In this document: piece by piece, positions 25,511 through 35,057 of the stretch
How the letters are laid out: each line of letters begins with the position of its first letter
How positions within the stretch are numbered: position 1 is the stretch's first letter
Assembly: GCA_958295955.1 (NCBI GenBank)
Contig: OY282420.1
Span: forward strand, 2,432,435 to 2,496,434
Length of the DNA stretch: 64,000 nucleotides
Direction: 5' to 3'
From: an uncultured Bryobacterales bacterium
GTDB taxonomy: Bacteria > Acidobacteriota > Terriglobia > Bryobacterales > UBA6623
Made by a program: the position numbers and the translations under genes
Notes under the pieces: model-generated
What the model saw: only the letters and a program-made list of their open reading frames with translations
What the model was told of the DNA's origin: nothing
Databases searched by the model: none

Positions 25511-26343
25511 AGACAATGCGAACCGCGGCTGTTCTGGTCGGCGCGGCGCTGATTTCCGGCGGCGCGAATGCCCAGCCCAAATCGAAACTGCTCTCGGCTT
25601 GGAACGCAAGCGACGAAGCCAACGCCGCCCCAATCGATCACGGCGCCTGGCAGGAGATATTGAACGATTACCTCCGCGCCGACGACTCGGGCGTCAATCG
25701 CTTCGACTACGCCGCGCTCAAAGCCAATGCTGCGGATGCCGCCAAGCTGGCCGCGTACCTGACGGATTTGCAGGGACTCGATCCAAAAAAATACTCCCGC
25801 GCGGAACAAAAACCCTACTGGATCAATTTCTACAATGCGTTGACGGTGAAGGTCGTGTTGGACGCCTATCCGGTCGACTCCATCCGCGACATCAGCGAGA
25901 GTTGGTTGAACCGCCGGATACTCAAGGGCCCTTGGGAAGACCTGCACGCCGAGGTTGCCGGTCAGGAGTTGACGCTGGACAACATCGAACACGGCATCCT
26001 GCGCCCCATCTGGCGCGACAACAGGATTCACTACGCGGTGAACTGCGCCAGCTACGGCTGTCCGAATCTGTCTGCGACGGCCTTTACCGCCGCCAATGCC
26101 GAGACGCTGCTCGATGCCGGCGCGCGCGCTTACGTGAACCATCCGCGGGGCGTCGATTTCGTCGACGACGATTTCATCGTCGTTTCGAGCATTTACGACT
26201 GGTTCGTCGAAGACTTCGGCGGCACGGAGGAAGGCGTGCTCGAACACCTCGTCCGTTACGCCGAGAAAGCGCTCGCGGAGCGCCTCAAGAACTTCGCCGG
26301 AGCGGTGGATTACGAATACGACTGGAGTCTGAACCGGCCGTAG
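25507..26343 (+). CDS. Exported DUF547 protein
   Basis: 278 residues with a signal peptide (about 1-22, ending GGANAQ). The DUF547 core is clear: QKPYWINFYNALTV, DSIRDI, LTLDNIEHGILRP, HYAVNCASYGCPNL and YDWFVEDFGG. The conserved Cys pair in NCASYGCP and the His of IEHGILR suggest a papain-like or metal site, but no activity has been proven for most members. The 4-nt overlap with the glycosyltransferase gene and an AAGGAGAAA ribosome binding site just upstream show coupled translation. Confidence 0.87.
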   Translation: MKTMRTAAVLVGAALISGGANAQPKSKLLSAWNASDEANAAPIDHGAWQEILNDYLRADDSGVNRFDYAALKANAADAAKLAAYLTDLQGLDPKKYSRAEQKPYWINFYNALTVKVVLDAYPVDSIRDISESWLNRRILKGPWEDLHAEVAGQELTLDNIEHGILRPIWRDNRIHYAVNCASYGCPNLSATAFTAANAETLLDAGARAYVNHPRGVDFVDDDFIVVSSIYDWFVEDFGGTEEGVLEHLVRYAEKALAERLKNFAGAVDYEYDWSLNRP

Positions 26344-26395
26344 CGCCCCGCTTCTCCGGCCGCGCGGCGGCGCCCGAGCCCCTGAGAGCGGCGGA

Positions 26396-27253
26396 TCAAA
26401 ACGAATAACCGAACGACACGCCGATGATTCTGGCCGCCGCCGTATTGCGGCCGTCGATGACCGACGCGTATGACAAGCCGATGGTGGTTCGCTCCGACAT
26501 GGGGAAGGTCACCGACGCGCCGAGAAGCTGGATGTCTTCCTGCAACTCGGGGAAACGGTCGGGCGAGAATCCGGGACCGCCGATGTCCAGGCCGCTCGCC
26601 GAGGCGTTGACCGCCTCGTAGTTGAGGCTCAAGCCGACGCCGCCCCCGAGCAGCACGCCGGCCGAAAATCTGCCGAAGATGTCGGAGGGAATGCCGTTGT
26701 TGCGGTAGCGGTAACCGAGCTCGCCGGACAAGGCGACGCGGTCAGCGACAAACTTTCCGGCCATCGCCGACAACTCGACCCCGTTGCCGCCGTCTCCCAG
26801 GGAATTGATGTATCCGGTCCGGTAGTCCCCGGCGAAGATCGCCCCGGCGCGGAAAGCGATGCTCGGCAGACCGCTCGTTACTTCGTCGGCGACCCGCCAG
26901 ACGACGCCGGCGTTGAAGTCCGCCAAGCCGGTGAAATTCTCCCGCGGCGTGGGGATGCCCTCGCCGGTGATGAAATCGCTGCGGGCGCCGCCCACGCGGA
27001 AGTCCAGGGAGACCGCATCCGACAAGCCGTAAACGCCGTCCAACCAAACGGTTTGCTGCGCGAGAGTCGCGCCGCCGCCCGGAGTGGGCATTTTCTCGGC
27101 GGCGAGGTAGAAATCGCCGGCGTTCTGCGACACCAACGAGATGTTGACCGATCCGCCTCCGGGAGCCGGCAGCCACGGCGAGCCGCCGGCAAATGCGGTC
27201 GAGCCGCTAAAAACGGCGGCGGCCGCCATAGGAATCAAGCACGAGCGTCGCAT
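26396..27253 (-). CDS. Outer-membrane beta-barrel protein
   Basis: 285 residues: a signal peptide (ending FAGG), then alternating polar and hydrophobic strands with paired aromatics and a C-terminal aromatic strand ending VSFGYSF, the usual BAM recognition signature. Around 12 strands can be read (for example GSVNISLVSQ, VSLDFRVGGA, SGELGYRYR, GVGLSLNYEA, TTIGLSYAS). The transported or bound compound is unknown. The small Cys-containing secreted protein is encoded 33 bp upstream on the same strand and probably belongs to the same operon. Confidence 0.8.
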   Translation of the reverse strand: MRRSCLIPMAAAAVFSGSTAFAGGSPWLPAPGGGSVNISLVSQNAGDFYLAAEKMPTPGGGATLAQQTVWLDGVYGLSDAVSLDFRVGGARSDFITGEGIPTPRENFTGLADFNAGVVWRVADEVTSGLPSIAFRAGAIFAGDYRTGYINSLGDGGNGVELSAMAGKFVADRVALSGELGYRYRNNGIPSDIFGRFSAGVLLGGGVGLSLNYEAVNASASGLDIGGPGFSPDRFPELQEDIQLLGASVTFPMSERTTIGLSYASVIDGRNTAAARIIGVSFGYSF

Positions 27254-27286
27254 TTTTGAAATTCCATCGGGATTCGTTGCCGGCGG

Positions 27287-27664
27287 TCACAATTTGTAAC
27301 GGCGCGTCAGATAGTAGTGGACAAGCTCCTGTTCGTCCGTCCCGCCGTCGCAATCGGCGCCGCGGCTGCCCGGACACAGCACCTGAATGTTGTCGTCGTC
27401 CGGCGTGCCCGGCTTTTCCGCCTCGTCTCGGGCTTCGAGGCTGTTTTTCAAGCTCAGGGCGCGGTCCCGATTCAAATCGCCCTTTTGCAGCGGACAGGAC
27501 GCGCACACGAGCTTCTTGAACGTAACCGCCTTGCCTTGCGTGTAGGCGTCCCTGGCGCTGATGCCGCGGCCCGCCGAAATGGAGCCGGAGGCGAATAACG
27601 CTGCCTGCGCAAGGAACCCGGCGCCGACCAACGCCGCCATGCCGATCACTCGTTTCATTTTCAT
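27287..27664 (-). CDS. Small secreted protein with four cysteines, unknown function
   Basis: 125 residues from the ATG at 27664 (MKMKRVIG). An earlier ATG at 27712 would put a Cys-rich 16-residue segment in front of a perfectly normal signal peptide, so I prefer 27664; 27658 is also possible. The mature part has a CxxC (C54, C57 in VCASCP) and two more Cys (C97, C105), an LNRDRALSLKN segment and an acidic PDDDN loop. The family is not known to me. CxxC plus two Cys could be two disulfides or a metal site. It precedes the outer-membrane barrel gene. Confidence 0.6.
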   Translation of the reverse strand: MKMKRVIGMAALVGAGFLAQAALFASGSISAGRGISARDAYTQGKAVTFKKLVCASCPLQKGDLNRDRALSLKNSLEARDEAEKPGTPDDDNIQVLCPGSRGADCDGGTDEQELVHYYLTRRYKL

Positions 27665-27842
27665 TTGCTCCAGCCTACAACAATGTTTGGGGCTGCAACC
27701 CGCGCAGCCCACTGTTCGCCTAACGTAGCATGAAAGACCGCGCCGCCCTGCCGGGAAAATAAATATCGCGCGATCCGGCCGCTTTTTTGTTTGATATTCT
27801 GAGGCTTGCCGCCTCCCCGGCGCTGAAACGGAACGTCCCCTC

Positions 27843-29453
27843 TTGAACCGACCTCACGGCGTGTGCATCCGTCAGACCGAGTTGCCGGGGATTCGGCCGC
27901 TCTTTGCGAGTCTGCTCTATCGGTTCCACGAGGTCGCGGATTTCTACCGTTACCCGCCCGTTCTGGATTCCGCCGAGGCCGCCGCCCGCGAAATTCGGTT
28001 CGACCCCCGACACCGCGCTGCTCTGACGGCCGAGCTGCGGCGCCAGAACGAGGGCTGCGGGCCGGAAACCGCCGCCAATCTGGACCGGCTGGAGAAGCCG
28101 GACACGGTAGTCGTCGCCACCGGCCAGCAAGTCGGACTCTTCGGCGGTCCGGTCTTCGCGCTTTACAAGGCGTTGACGGCGGTCCGGTTCGCGGCGGAAC
28201 TGACCCGGCGCGGAACCCCCGCCGTCCCGGTGTTCTGGCTGGCCACCGAAGACCACGACCTCGCGGAAGTCGATCATGCCTGGGTCTTTTCTCCGGACGG
28301 CGTCCCGGCCAAGCTGCGGGCGGTTACGCAAGGCGCCGCGGGCGCCGCCGTCGGCGCGCACAAGATCGTCGACGCCGACCTGGCCAAGCTCGAGGAGACT
28401 GTCAGCGGGTTCCCTTTCGCCGATGAAGCGGCGGCGTCGGCGCGCGAAGCCTACGCGGACGCCCCCTACTTCGCCGACGCTTTTCGGGCGCTGCTGCGCA
28501 AATTGCTCTGCCGCTTCGGCCTGATTTTTTTGTGCCCCATGCAGCGCGAGATTCGGCGTCTCGCGGCGCCCGTCATCGAGCAGGCGGTCGCGCGCTCCCC
28601 CGAGTTGACGGCAAAGCTGCTGGTCAGAGGACGGCAACTCGAACAGGCGGGCTTCCACCGGCAGGTCCGCGTCGATGCCGAGACGTCGCTGTTTTTCTTG
28701 TTCGAAAACGACGTGCGGGTTGCGCTCAAGAAGCAGGGGGACGCCTATCGGGCGGGGGCGAAGCGTTATACGCACGGCGATCTGCTCGCCAGGCTCCGCG
28801 AAAACCCTTCCGCTTTCTCGCCGAACGCGCTGTTGCGGCCGGTTATGCAAGATTTTCTCCTGCCCACCGCGGCGCTGGTCGGCGGCCCGGCGGAGTTGGC
28901 GTATCTCGGCCAATCGGCCGTTTTGTACGAATCCCTGCTCGGCCGCATGCCGGCGGTCTTGCCGCGCGCGAGTTTCACCGTTCTCGACGGCAGAGCCGCC
29001 AAATTGCTGGACCGTTACCGCCTGACGCCCGCGGAGTGCTTTGTGCCCGCGGCCGATCTCGAAGAGCGCATTGCCGCTTCCCTGGTTCCCCCCGAGTTGC
29101 ACGGCGCGTTCGCCGGGAGCGTGCGGGAAATCGAAACCGCGATGCTGCGCATGGAGCGGCGCCTCTCGAGTTTCGACCCTTCGCTGCATGCGAGCTTTTC
29201 TTTGTCGGCCGGCAAGATTCGCTATCAGCTTGAAAAAATCCAGGCCAAGACCGCGCGCGAAAGCCTGCGCCGGAACGAGACGGCTCAGCGCCACGCCGCC
29301 TACCTCAGCAGTTTCCTCTACCCCAACCGCAGCCTCCAGGAACGGGTTTACGGCATGCTGCCCTTTTTAGCGCAATTCGGCGGGGGCTTCGTCGACCGCA
29401 TCGCCGACGCAATTGCCCCCGATTGCGTCGATCACCAGGTCTTGACACTGTAA
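27843..29453 (+). CDS. bshC: Bacillithiol biosynthesis cysteine-adding enzyme BshC
   Basis: 536 residues, the BshC length. Family landmarks are VVATGQQVGLFGGPVFALYKA, VFWLATEDHDLAEVDHAW (the HxxD-type active-site region), LRPVMQDFLLPTAALVGGPAELAYLGQ and a long C-terminal coiled coil ending FPNRSLQER-like (LYPNRSLQERVYG). BshC adds Cys to GlcN-malate in the last step of bacillithiol formation. bshA and bshB are not in the window. The start is TTG 27843; a TATTCT hexamer lies 42 nt upstream. Bacillithiol would be the natural thiol partner for OsmC/Ohr-type peroxidases (inference). Confidence 0.9.
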   Translation: MNRPHGVCIRQTELPGIRPLFASLLYRFHEVADFYRYPPVLDSAEAAAREIRFDPRHRAALTAELRRQNEGCGPETAANLDRLEKPDTVVVATGQQVGLFGGPVFALYKALTAVRFAAELTRRGTPAVPVFWLATEDHDLAEVDHAWVFSPDGVPAKLRAVTQGAAGAAVGAHKIVDADLAKLEETVSGFPFADEAAASAREAYADAPYFADAFRALLRKLLCRFGLIFLCPMQREIRRLAAPVIEQAVARSPELTAKLLVRGRQLEQAGFHRQVRVDAETSLFFLFENDVRVALKKQGDAYRAGAKRYTHGDLLARLRENPSAFSPNALLRPVMQDFLLPTAALVGGPAELAYLGQSAVLYESLLGRMPAVLPRASFTVLDGRAAKLLDRYRLTPAECFVPAADLEERIAASLVPPELHGAFAGSVREIETAMLRMERRLSSFDPSLHASFSLSAGKIRYQLEKIQAKTARESLRRNETAQRHAAYLSSFLYPNRSLQERVYGMLPFLAQFGGGFVDRIADAIAPDCVDHQVLTL

Positions 29454-29552
29454 GATTCGCTGTGGGCAGCGTACAAACGGCGGCGGCATCCTCACCCGGC
29501 GGGGAACAACCGCGCCGCCGGCTGCGTACCATCGGATAGAAAGCGAACCGAT

Positions 29553-29984
29553 TTGCCCTACTGCATTCATTGCGGACGCGAGGTGCTCGGCGCGGACCGT
29601 TTCTGCCGCGGCTGCGGCCGCCCGCAGCCTTCCACGGCGCCCTCCGGCGACGGGCTGAGTCCGCGCGGCGCAGCGATGCTCTGCTATGTGCCCTGGCTGG
29701 GATTTATCGGCTCGGTCGTCGTGCTTGCCGGGCAAACCTTTCGCCATCATCCCGACGTGCGTTTTCACGCCTATCAGGGTCTCTATATTTTCGCAACGTG
29801 GCTGCTGGTGCGCTATGTCGCCGATCTGTGGACCGAGTTGCTGTTTTTCGGCGAGTTTCTGCCGCTCAGCGGACTGCTGCAAATGGCGGTGCTGGGCCTG
29901 TGGATTTTCATGCTTTTCAAAGCCTCGAACGAGCAGCGCTATTCGCTGCCGTTGCTGGGCGATCTGGCCGAGCGTTCGCTTTGA
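29553..29984 (+). CDS. Zinc-ribbon membrane protein, DUF4870-like
   Basis: 143 residues. An N-terminal zinc ribbon has C4-x2-C7 and C18-x2-C21. After a Ser/Pro linker come three hydrophobic segments (about 42-60, 74-92, 101-120) in a DUF4870-like arrangement, with GAAMLCYVPWLGFI and HAYQGLYIF. The function is unknown. The start is TTG 29553 with TACCAT 20 nt upstream. A strong intrinsic terminator follows the stop by 39 nt. Confidence 0.72.
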   Translation: MPYCIHCGREVLGADRFCRGCGRPQPSTAPSGDGLSPRGAAMLCYVPWLGFIGSVVVLAGQTFRHHPDVRFHAYQGLYIFATWLLVRYVADLWTELLFFGEFLPLSGLLQMAVLGLWIFMLFKASNEQRYSLPLLGDLAERSL

Positions 29985-30023
29985 GCAGGAACGATCCGCC
30001 CGTCTTTTGCGTATCTTTCAAAG

Positions 30024-30055
30024 AGGCGTCGGAAGGGTTGTTCCGATGCCTTTTT
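30024..30055 (+). terminator. Rho-independent terminator
   Basis: AGGCGTCGGAA (30024-30034) pairs with TTCCGATGCCT (30041-30051), eleven pairs including one G-T, across a 6-nt loop, and is followed at once by a run of T (30051-30055). This is the clearest intrinsic terminator in the window. It ends the zinc-ribbon gene and insulates the TolC gene that starts at 30128. Confidence 0.88.
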
Positions 30056-30127
30056 ATCATGGCCGCGTCATACCGCGAGAGCGTACCGCTCTCTTCGCCG
30101 CCGCTTTTTTCATAAGGAGACGCCCGT

Positions 30128-32020
30128 ATGTCCAAACCACTCGCCTCGCTTCTCGCCGCGTCAGTGCTTGCATTTTGCTCGGCGCCGCAACTGTGCGGCC
30201 AAACGATCGACTATTCCCGCGGCGCGAAGTTCTGGCCGCGCCTCGACACTTACCGGGTTCCCGAGGTGGCGCCGGCCGACCTCGACGATTCGGCCGCGCC
30301 GGCCGACATGATTCGCGGCGGCAAGCTCTATCTCTCGCTGCAAGATCTCATCGCGCTGGCCTTTGCCAACAATCTCGACATCGAGCTCGCCCGCTACGGG
30401 CGCCTGGAGGCGGATACCGATCTCCTGCGCGCCAAGGCGGGCGCCCAGCTTAGCGGCGTTCAGACGCAGATCAGCACGCTTTCGACAGGGCAGTCGGTGC
30501 AGTCTTCCGGCGCCCGGGTCGGCGAGCCGAGAGGGCAGGCCGACGGCATTACGACAAACGCGTCCGAGCAGGCGACGGGCAGCGCAAGCACCGGCAACGC
30601 GGCGTCTTTTTTCGGTACCCAGGTGACCGGTCTGGAGCCGACCGTCTCATCGACGATGACGTTCGTGCGTACGAGCAATCCTCAAATCAGCGACTTCGTT
30701 ACCGGCACCAACACGCTGATCCAGGACATCGAGTCCTACAACCTCAATTTTTCTCAAGGGTTTACGAGCGGCACGACCTTCAACGCCGGATTCACGGCAT
30801 TCGGCTCGCAAAACAACAACCTGCGCAATCTCTTCAACCCCACGTTGACCAGCGATCTATCCGTGTCGGTCAGCCAGCGCCTGTTGCAGGGCTTCGGGCG
30901 CGCGGTCAACAACCGCAACATCCGCATCGCCAAGAACAATCGGGAAATTCAGGATACGCAGTTCGAGATGCAGGTCATCGTCACGGTCAGCCAACTGCAG
31001 AACCTCTACTGGGACCTGGTGACCTTTGTCGAAGTCGCCTCGGGACGGCGGGCCGATCTCGAGCTTGCCGAGCTTTTGGTGCGCAACACGAAGCGCCAGG
31101 TGGAGCTCGGCCTGCAGCCGCGCTTCGAAATCACCCGCGTCGAAGCGGAGACGACAAGCTACAGCCGGCAAGTGCTCGACGCCGAAAACGATATCCGCCG
31201 GCAGCAGAACGTCATCAAGAATGCGATCTCGAAATTCGGCCCGACCGGCGCGGCGCTGCTCGGCGTCGAGATCGTGCCCACCGACCGCATCGAGGCGCCG
31301 CAGCGCGGGCCGGTCGAGCCGGTTCAAGATCTGGTCGAGAGCGCGCTCCGCTCCCGCCCTGAAATCGCCCGCACGCAGATGACGCTGACCAACTCCCGGA
31401 TCAACATCAAGGGCATCCGCAACGCCATGCTGCCCTCGCTCGATTTGACCGCGTTCATGCGCAACAACGCCTTGGCCGGAACGGTCAATCCGCAGATCGC
31501 CAACATCCCCGGCGTGGGCGCGCCGAACCCCTTCTTTACCGGTGGGTTCGGGACGGCGGTCGGGCAGCTTTTCAGACGCAATTTCCCTGACTACGGCGTT
31601 TTCCTGAACCTGAACGTGCCCTTGAAAAACCGCCAGGCGCAAGCCGACATGACGCGCGAGCTCCTGCGGCTCAGGCAGAGCGACATCCGCCTCCGCCAGG
31701 AGGAGAACAACATCAAGCTCGACGTGACGCAGGCCGTGGAATCCCTGCGCCGCGCCCGGCAGAACCACGAGATATCGAAGCAGGCCCGCGAGCTCCGCGA
31801 GCAGATGCTCGAGGCCGAGCGCAAGCGCTTTGCCTTGGGGTCGTCTTCGATTTTTCAAATCGTGCAGGTGCAGCGCGATCTGGCCGCGGCCCGCAACGAC
31901 GAAATCAACTCGCTCAACGGTTATATCCGCGCCCGCAACGAATTGGACCGGGCAACGGGGCAAGTTCTCGAGCGGCACGGCATCTCGATCGAGGCGGCTT
32001 ACCGGGGGGCGTTGCGCTGA
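30128..32020 (+). CDS. TolC-family outer-membrane efflux protein (large)
   Basis: 630 residues, longer than the usual 430-500. It has a signal peptide (to about 25), two OEP repeats (about 75-370 and 410-610) with long amphipathic helices (DIRRQQNVIKNAI, LRRARQNHEISKQA), and a low-complexity Ser/Thr/Gly insert at about 115-180 in the first half that accounts for the extra length. It should form the trimeric outer-membrane duct of an efflux pump or type I exporter; no adaptor is adjacent. AAGGAG lies 7 nt before ATG 30128. The end overlaps the convergent mutase gene by 22 bp. Confidence 0.86.
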   Translation: MSKPLASLLAASVLAFCSAPQLCGQTIDYSRGAKFWPRLDTYRVPEVAPADLDDSAAPADMIRGGKLYLSLQDLIALAFANNLDIELARYGRLEADTDLLRAKAGAQLSGVQTQISTLSTGQSVQSSGARVGEPRGQADGITTNASEQATGSASTGNAASFFGTQVTGLEPTVSSTMTFVRTSNPQISDFVTGTNTLIQDIESYNLNFSQGFTSGTTFNAGFTAFGSQNNNLRNLFNPTLTSDLSVSVSQRLLQGFGRAVNNRNIRIAKNNREIQDTQFEMQVIVTVSQLQNLYWDLVTFVEVASGRRADLELAELLVRNTKRQVELGLQPRFEITRVEAETTSYSRQVLDAENDIRRQQNVIKNAISKFGPTGAALLGVEIVPTDRIEAPQRGPVEPVQDLVESALRSRPEIARTQMTLTNSRINIKGIRNAMLPSLDLTAFMRNNALAGTVNPQIANIPGVGAPNPFFTGGFGTAVGQLFRRNFPDYGVFLNLNVPLKNRQAQADMTRELLRLRQSDIRLRQEENNIKLDVTQAVESLRRARQNHEISKQARELREQMLEAERKRFALGSSSIFQIVQVQRDLAAARNDEINSLNGYIRARNELDRATGQVLERHGISIEAAYRGALR

Positions 32021-34242
32021 GCGCCCGCAAAAATGCGTTTCTGCAGGCTGAGCCGCGCCGAATCGGCTTGGCCGGCGGCGTAAGCGGCGAAGGCGTTTCG
32101 CACGAGAAAACGGGCGTCCGGGCCGTAGGGCGCCAAGCTGCGGTCGACCCATTCGCCGACGGCTTCTTCGCCGGCGCGGCCCTGCGCCGCCGCTTCGGCC
32201 CGGCGCTCGAACTCCGGGATGAAGGTCTTGCCGAAGTGAATCTTGTGCGGCAGCGCAACGAGGTCTGAAATCTCGAGCGCGTAAGCGGGCAACTCCACGC
32301 CGATGAGCGCAAGCATCATCTGCAGAAAGGAGTTTGAGAACTCGCGCGCCTCGCGGTCGGTCTTCGCCCGCAGCGCGGCGAACGTCCGCTCGTCGGCATC
32401 CGCTCCGACGGGCTCCGCGCCCAGTTCCAGATAGACCTTGTTTTTGGGTTCCGTGCCCGACGGGCGGATGGTCGCCTTCATGCCGCCCTCGAGCAGGAAC
32501 GTAATCAGGTTGCGGCCGCTGCGGTCCGTCTCGGAGACGAACGGCCCGAACTTCGTCTCGTCCCAGTAGTCGATGACCTGCAGAACTTTTCGTCCGGCTA
32601 TTTCCGCAGGCGGCGCGGCGCGCAGCGCTTGCTGGATTTTACTGATGTCCGCCGAACCCGCCGCTCCCTGCATGACCGTCGAGCGCACGCTGTTGCGGAA
32701 ATAGCCGTAGCGCTTGTAGGTGTCGAGCAAATAATCGTAAACCGTTTCCCCTCGGGACCTGAGCTCGGAGGCCAGCTCGGCCAGCACCACCGCGGCGCCG
32801 GCGGCGTCTTTGTCGCGGATCTCGGGAGTCATCAGCAAGCCGTGGCTTTCTTCCGCGCCGATCACGAAGTCGTCGATGGAAGCCTCGATGCCGCCGAAAC
32901 GCCCGGTCCGCTCGAAGCGACCGAGAATGTCCCCGATATATTTGAAGCCCACCAGCAGGTCGCCGATGACGACCCCGCCGTAGGCTTCGATCAGGCGTCG
33001 GACCAACTCGGTCGTGACCTGCGTCTTGAGGCCCAGCGGCCTGGCGGGCAGCCGCCCGGCCCGTTTGAGAGACTCCAGTCGGAAGCGGGTCAGCAGAATC
33101 GCGAACTCGTTGCCGTTGATGAACGCGAAGTCCCCGCCTGCCGGCGCCGCTCCCCCCAGGCGGTCGGCGTCGGGGTCGGTGGCAAGCAGCAAATCCGCGC
33201 CCACTTCTTTCGCGCGGGCAATGCCGAGCGCTAGAGATTCGGGCAGTTCCGGGTTGGGGTTGCGGAACATGACGTTTTTGAAGTCGCCGCGGAACTCCCG
33301 CTGCTCTTCGACGACGAAAAACTTTTCGCCGGCGGCATAGCCCATCTCTTGCAGGCAGCGGCCCACGGTATTGATCCCCGTGCCGTGCAGTCCCGTGAAG
33401 ACGAACTTCGCCGGGCCGGCGCCGCGCTCCAGGCGCAGGCCGAGGTTCAGACCGATATAGGCTTGCCGGTCCTCGCCGCTGATCGGACGTATCAGGCCCG
33501 AGCGCAGCGCCTCGTCGTAAGGGATGCTTCGCACGCCGCCGACCGTCTCGACGATGCGCACCAACTCCTCGTCGTGCGGAGGAATCTCCTGCCCGCCGTC
33601 TTTGTTGTAAAACTTGCCGCCGTTATCGTCGGGGTGGTTGTGAGAGGCGCTGACGTTGATGCCGCCGTGCGCCCCATAGCGGCGAATCAGGTATGAAAGC
33701 TCCGGCGTCGAAATGTAATCGGCCGGTTCGTCGGGCGGCATGTACGCCGTAACGCCCGCGGCGCAGTACACCGAAGCCGCGATATGCGCCAGATCTTTCG
33801 AACTGAGCCCCAGCAGCGGGTTGGGCGCGCCGGCCGGATAGATGCCGCGCAGATCGTTGAATTCGCGGACGTCGTAGGCAACGACGACTTTGAGCCGCCG
33901 CTCGTCGGGCAGCTTTTTGCGCAGATACTCGACGTGCCCTTGAATCGACGAAGCGATGGTGTAGGGGTTGATCCGGTTGGGGCCGATGCCGACGGGTCCG
34001 CGGCGGCCGCCCGTACCGAAGGGGATGACCTGATAAAAGCTGTCCAGCAACAGATCGAAATTCCGGGAATCGATCATCCACTGCAGCAGGGGTCTGTAGT
34101 CGCCTGCCGCGATCAAGCCGGAAAACTTGTCCGTGCGCAGCCAATCCTGCAAGTGGTCGAGGGCCGCCTGCTTGATCTCGGCGGCAAGGTTAATGGGGCG
34201 GAAGCCCTCCCGGGCGGCCGCGGTCAAAATCGAATGGTTCAT
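31999..34242 (-). CDS. Alpha-D-phosphohexomutase (phosphoglucomutase/phosphomannomutase)
   Basis: 747 residues, about 150-180 more than a typical PgcA-like mutase. The phosphoserine loop is NVSASHNHPDDNGGK, the metal loop is DPDADRLG, the sugar loop is GAEESHG and the phosphate-binding loop is RPSGTEPKNK. A His in place of Pro after SASHN is unusual. A C-terminal extension (after about 600) has helices LQMMLALIGVEL and FIPEFERRAEAAA that I do not recognise. It probably interconverts glucose-1-P and glucose-6-P. The nucleotidyltransferase gene ends 20 bp upstream, fitting an NDP-sugar operon. Confidence 0.85.
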   Translation of the reverse strand: MNHSILTAAAREGFRPINLAAEIKQAALDHLQDWLRTDKFSGLIAAGDYRPLLQWMIDSRNFDLLLDSFYQVIPFGTGGRRGPVGIGPNRINPYTIASSIQGHVEYLRKKLPDERRLKVVVAYDVREFNDLRGIYPAGAPNPLLGLSSKDLAHIAASVYCAAGVTAYMPPDEPADYISTPELSYLIRRYGAHGGINVSASHNHPDDNGGKFYNKDGGQEIPPHDEELVRIVETVGGVRSIPYDEALRSGLIRPISGEDRQAYIGLNLGLRLERGAGPAKFVFTGLHGTGINTVGRCLQEMGYAAGEKFFVVEEQREFRGDFKNVMFRNPNPELPESLALGIARAKEVGADLLLATDPDADRLGGAAPAGGDFAFINGNEFAILLTRFRLESLKRAGRLPARPLGLKTQVTTELVRRLIEAYGGVVIGDLLVGFKYIGDILGRFERTGRFGGIEASIDDFVIGAEESHGLLMTPEIRDKDAAGAAVVLAELASELRSRGETVYDYLLDTYKRYGYFRNSVRSTVMQGAAGSADISKIQQALRAAPPAEIAGRKVLQVIDYWDETKFGPFVSETDRSGRNLITFLLEGGMKATIRPSGTEPKNKVYLELGAEPVGADADERTFAALRAKTDREAREFSNSFLQMMLALIGVELPAYALEISDLVALPHKIHFGKTFIPEFERRAEAAAQGRAGEEAVGEWVDRSLAPYGPDARFLVRNAFAAYAAGQADSARLSLQKRIFAGAQRNAPR

Positions 34243-34262
34243 TGAGAAAATTGAAAAACAGG

Positions 34263-34997
34263 TCAGCCGGCGACGAATGCGCCCGCGGGCGTGAGGTCTT
34301 CCGGACGGCCGACGTCGCGCCAGAAGCCCTCGATTTCAAGCCAACGAACCGTTTCGCCGGCGGCCGCGGTCTCTTGAATCGCGTCGGTCAGGTCGTATTC
34401 GCCCCGCGCCGAGGGTTGCAACCGCGCGAGCTTTTCGAATACTCGGGGACCGAAAATGTAAATTCCTGCGTTGTTGAAATTCGTCGTCGAAGATCCCTTC
34501 GGCGGCTTTTCGACGATCTTGACGACCCGCCCGCCGTCCACGTAAACCGCGGCGCCCCGGTAGGGGTCTTCGACGCGCTTGACGGTCAACACGATTTCCG
34601 CCCCGCCGGCAAGCGCGAACAGCCGGGCGTAAACCGCGGCGTCGACCATGATGTCGCCGAAGGTGAGCAGGAAGGGCTCGCCCGCCGCAAAATCCTTGGC
34701 CAGGCGCGCGGCGCTGCCGGTGCCGTCCGGCGTCGCTTGCAACTCATAGCGCAGCGAGGCCGCCCGCGGCGGATGAGCGGCGAAGTATTCCCTGACCATC
34801 TCGGCCTTGTAACCGACGACGATACAAATTTTCGCGATGCCTGCCGCTTCCAGCCGCTCGATCTGATGCGCCAGCATCGGCCGGCCGTTGAGCGGCAGCA
34901 TCGGCTTGGGGCAATCGTCCGTCAGCGATTTCATGCGCGTGCCGCGGCCGGCGGCAAGGATCACGGCTTTCTCGATCGGCAGGGGCATTTTTTCCAT
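34263..34997 (-). CDS. Sugar-phosphate nucleotidyltransferase
   Basis: 244 residues. The N-terminal signature LAAGRGTRMKSLTDDCPKPM binds the nucleotide phosphates; G-D-I in FGDIMVD provides the metal Asp, followed by VEKPPKGSS and NAGIYIF. It is a short, single-domain NTP_transferase of the GlmU/MurNAc-1-P uridylyltransferase or RmlA type without a hexapeptide tail. It activates a sugar-1-phosphate with an NTP. The downstream phosphohexomutase suggests glucose-1-P as substrate. ATG 34997 and ATG 34988 are both possible starts. Confidence 0.85.
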   Translation of the reverse strand: MEKMPLPIEKAVILAAGRGTRMKSLTDDCPKPMLPLNGRPMLAHQIERLEAAGIAKICIVVGYKAEMVREYFAAHPPRAASLRYELQATPDGTGSAARLAKDFAAGEPFLLTFGDIMVDAAVYARLFALAGGAEIVLTVKRVEDPYRGAAVYVDGGRVVKIVEKPPKGSSTTNFNNAGIYIFGPRVFEKLARLQPSARGEYDLTDAIQETAAAGETVRWLEIEGFWRDVGRPEDLTPAGAFVAG

Positions 34998-35057
34998 GAT
35001 AGAAAAGCTCCGGGGCCGAGCGCGCGCCGTCCCGGAGCGGCTGCAAGAAACGCCGCG

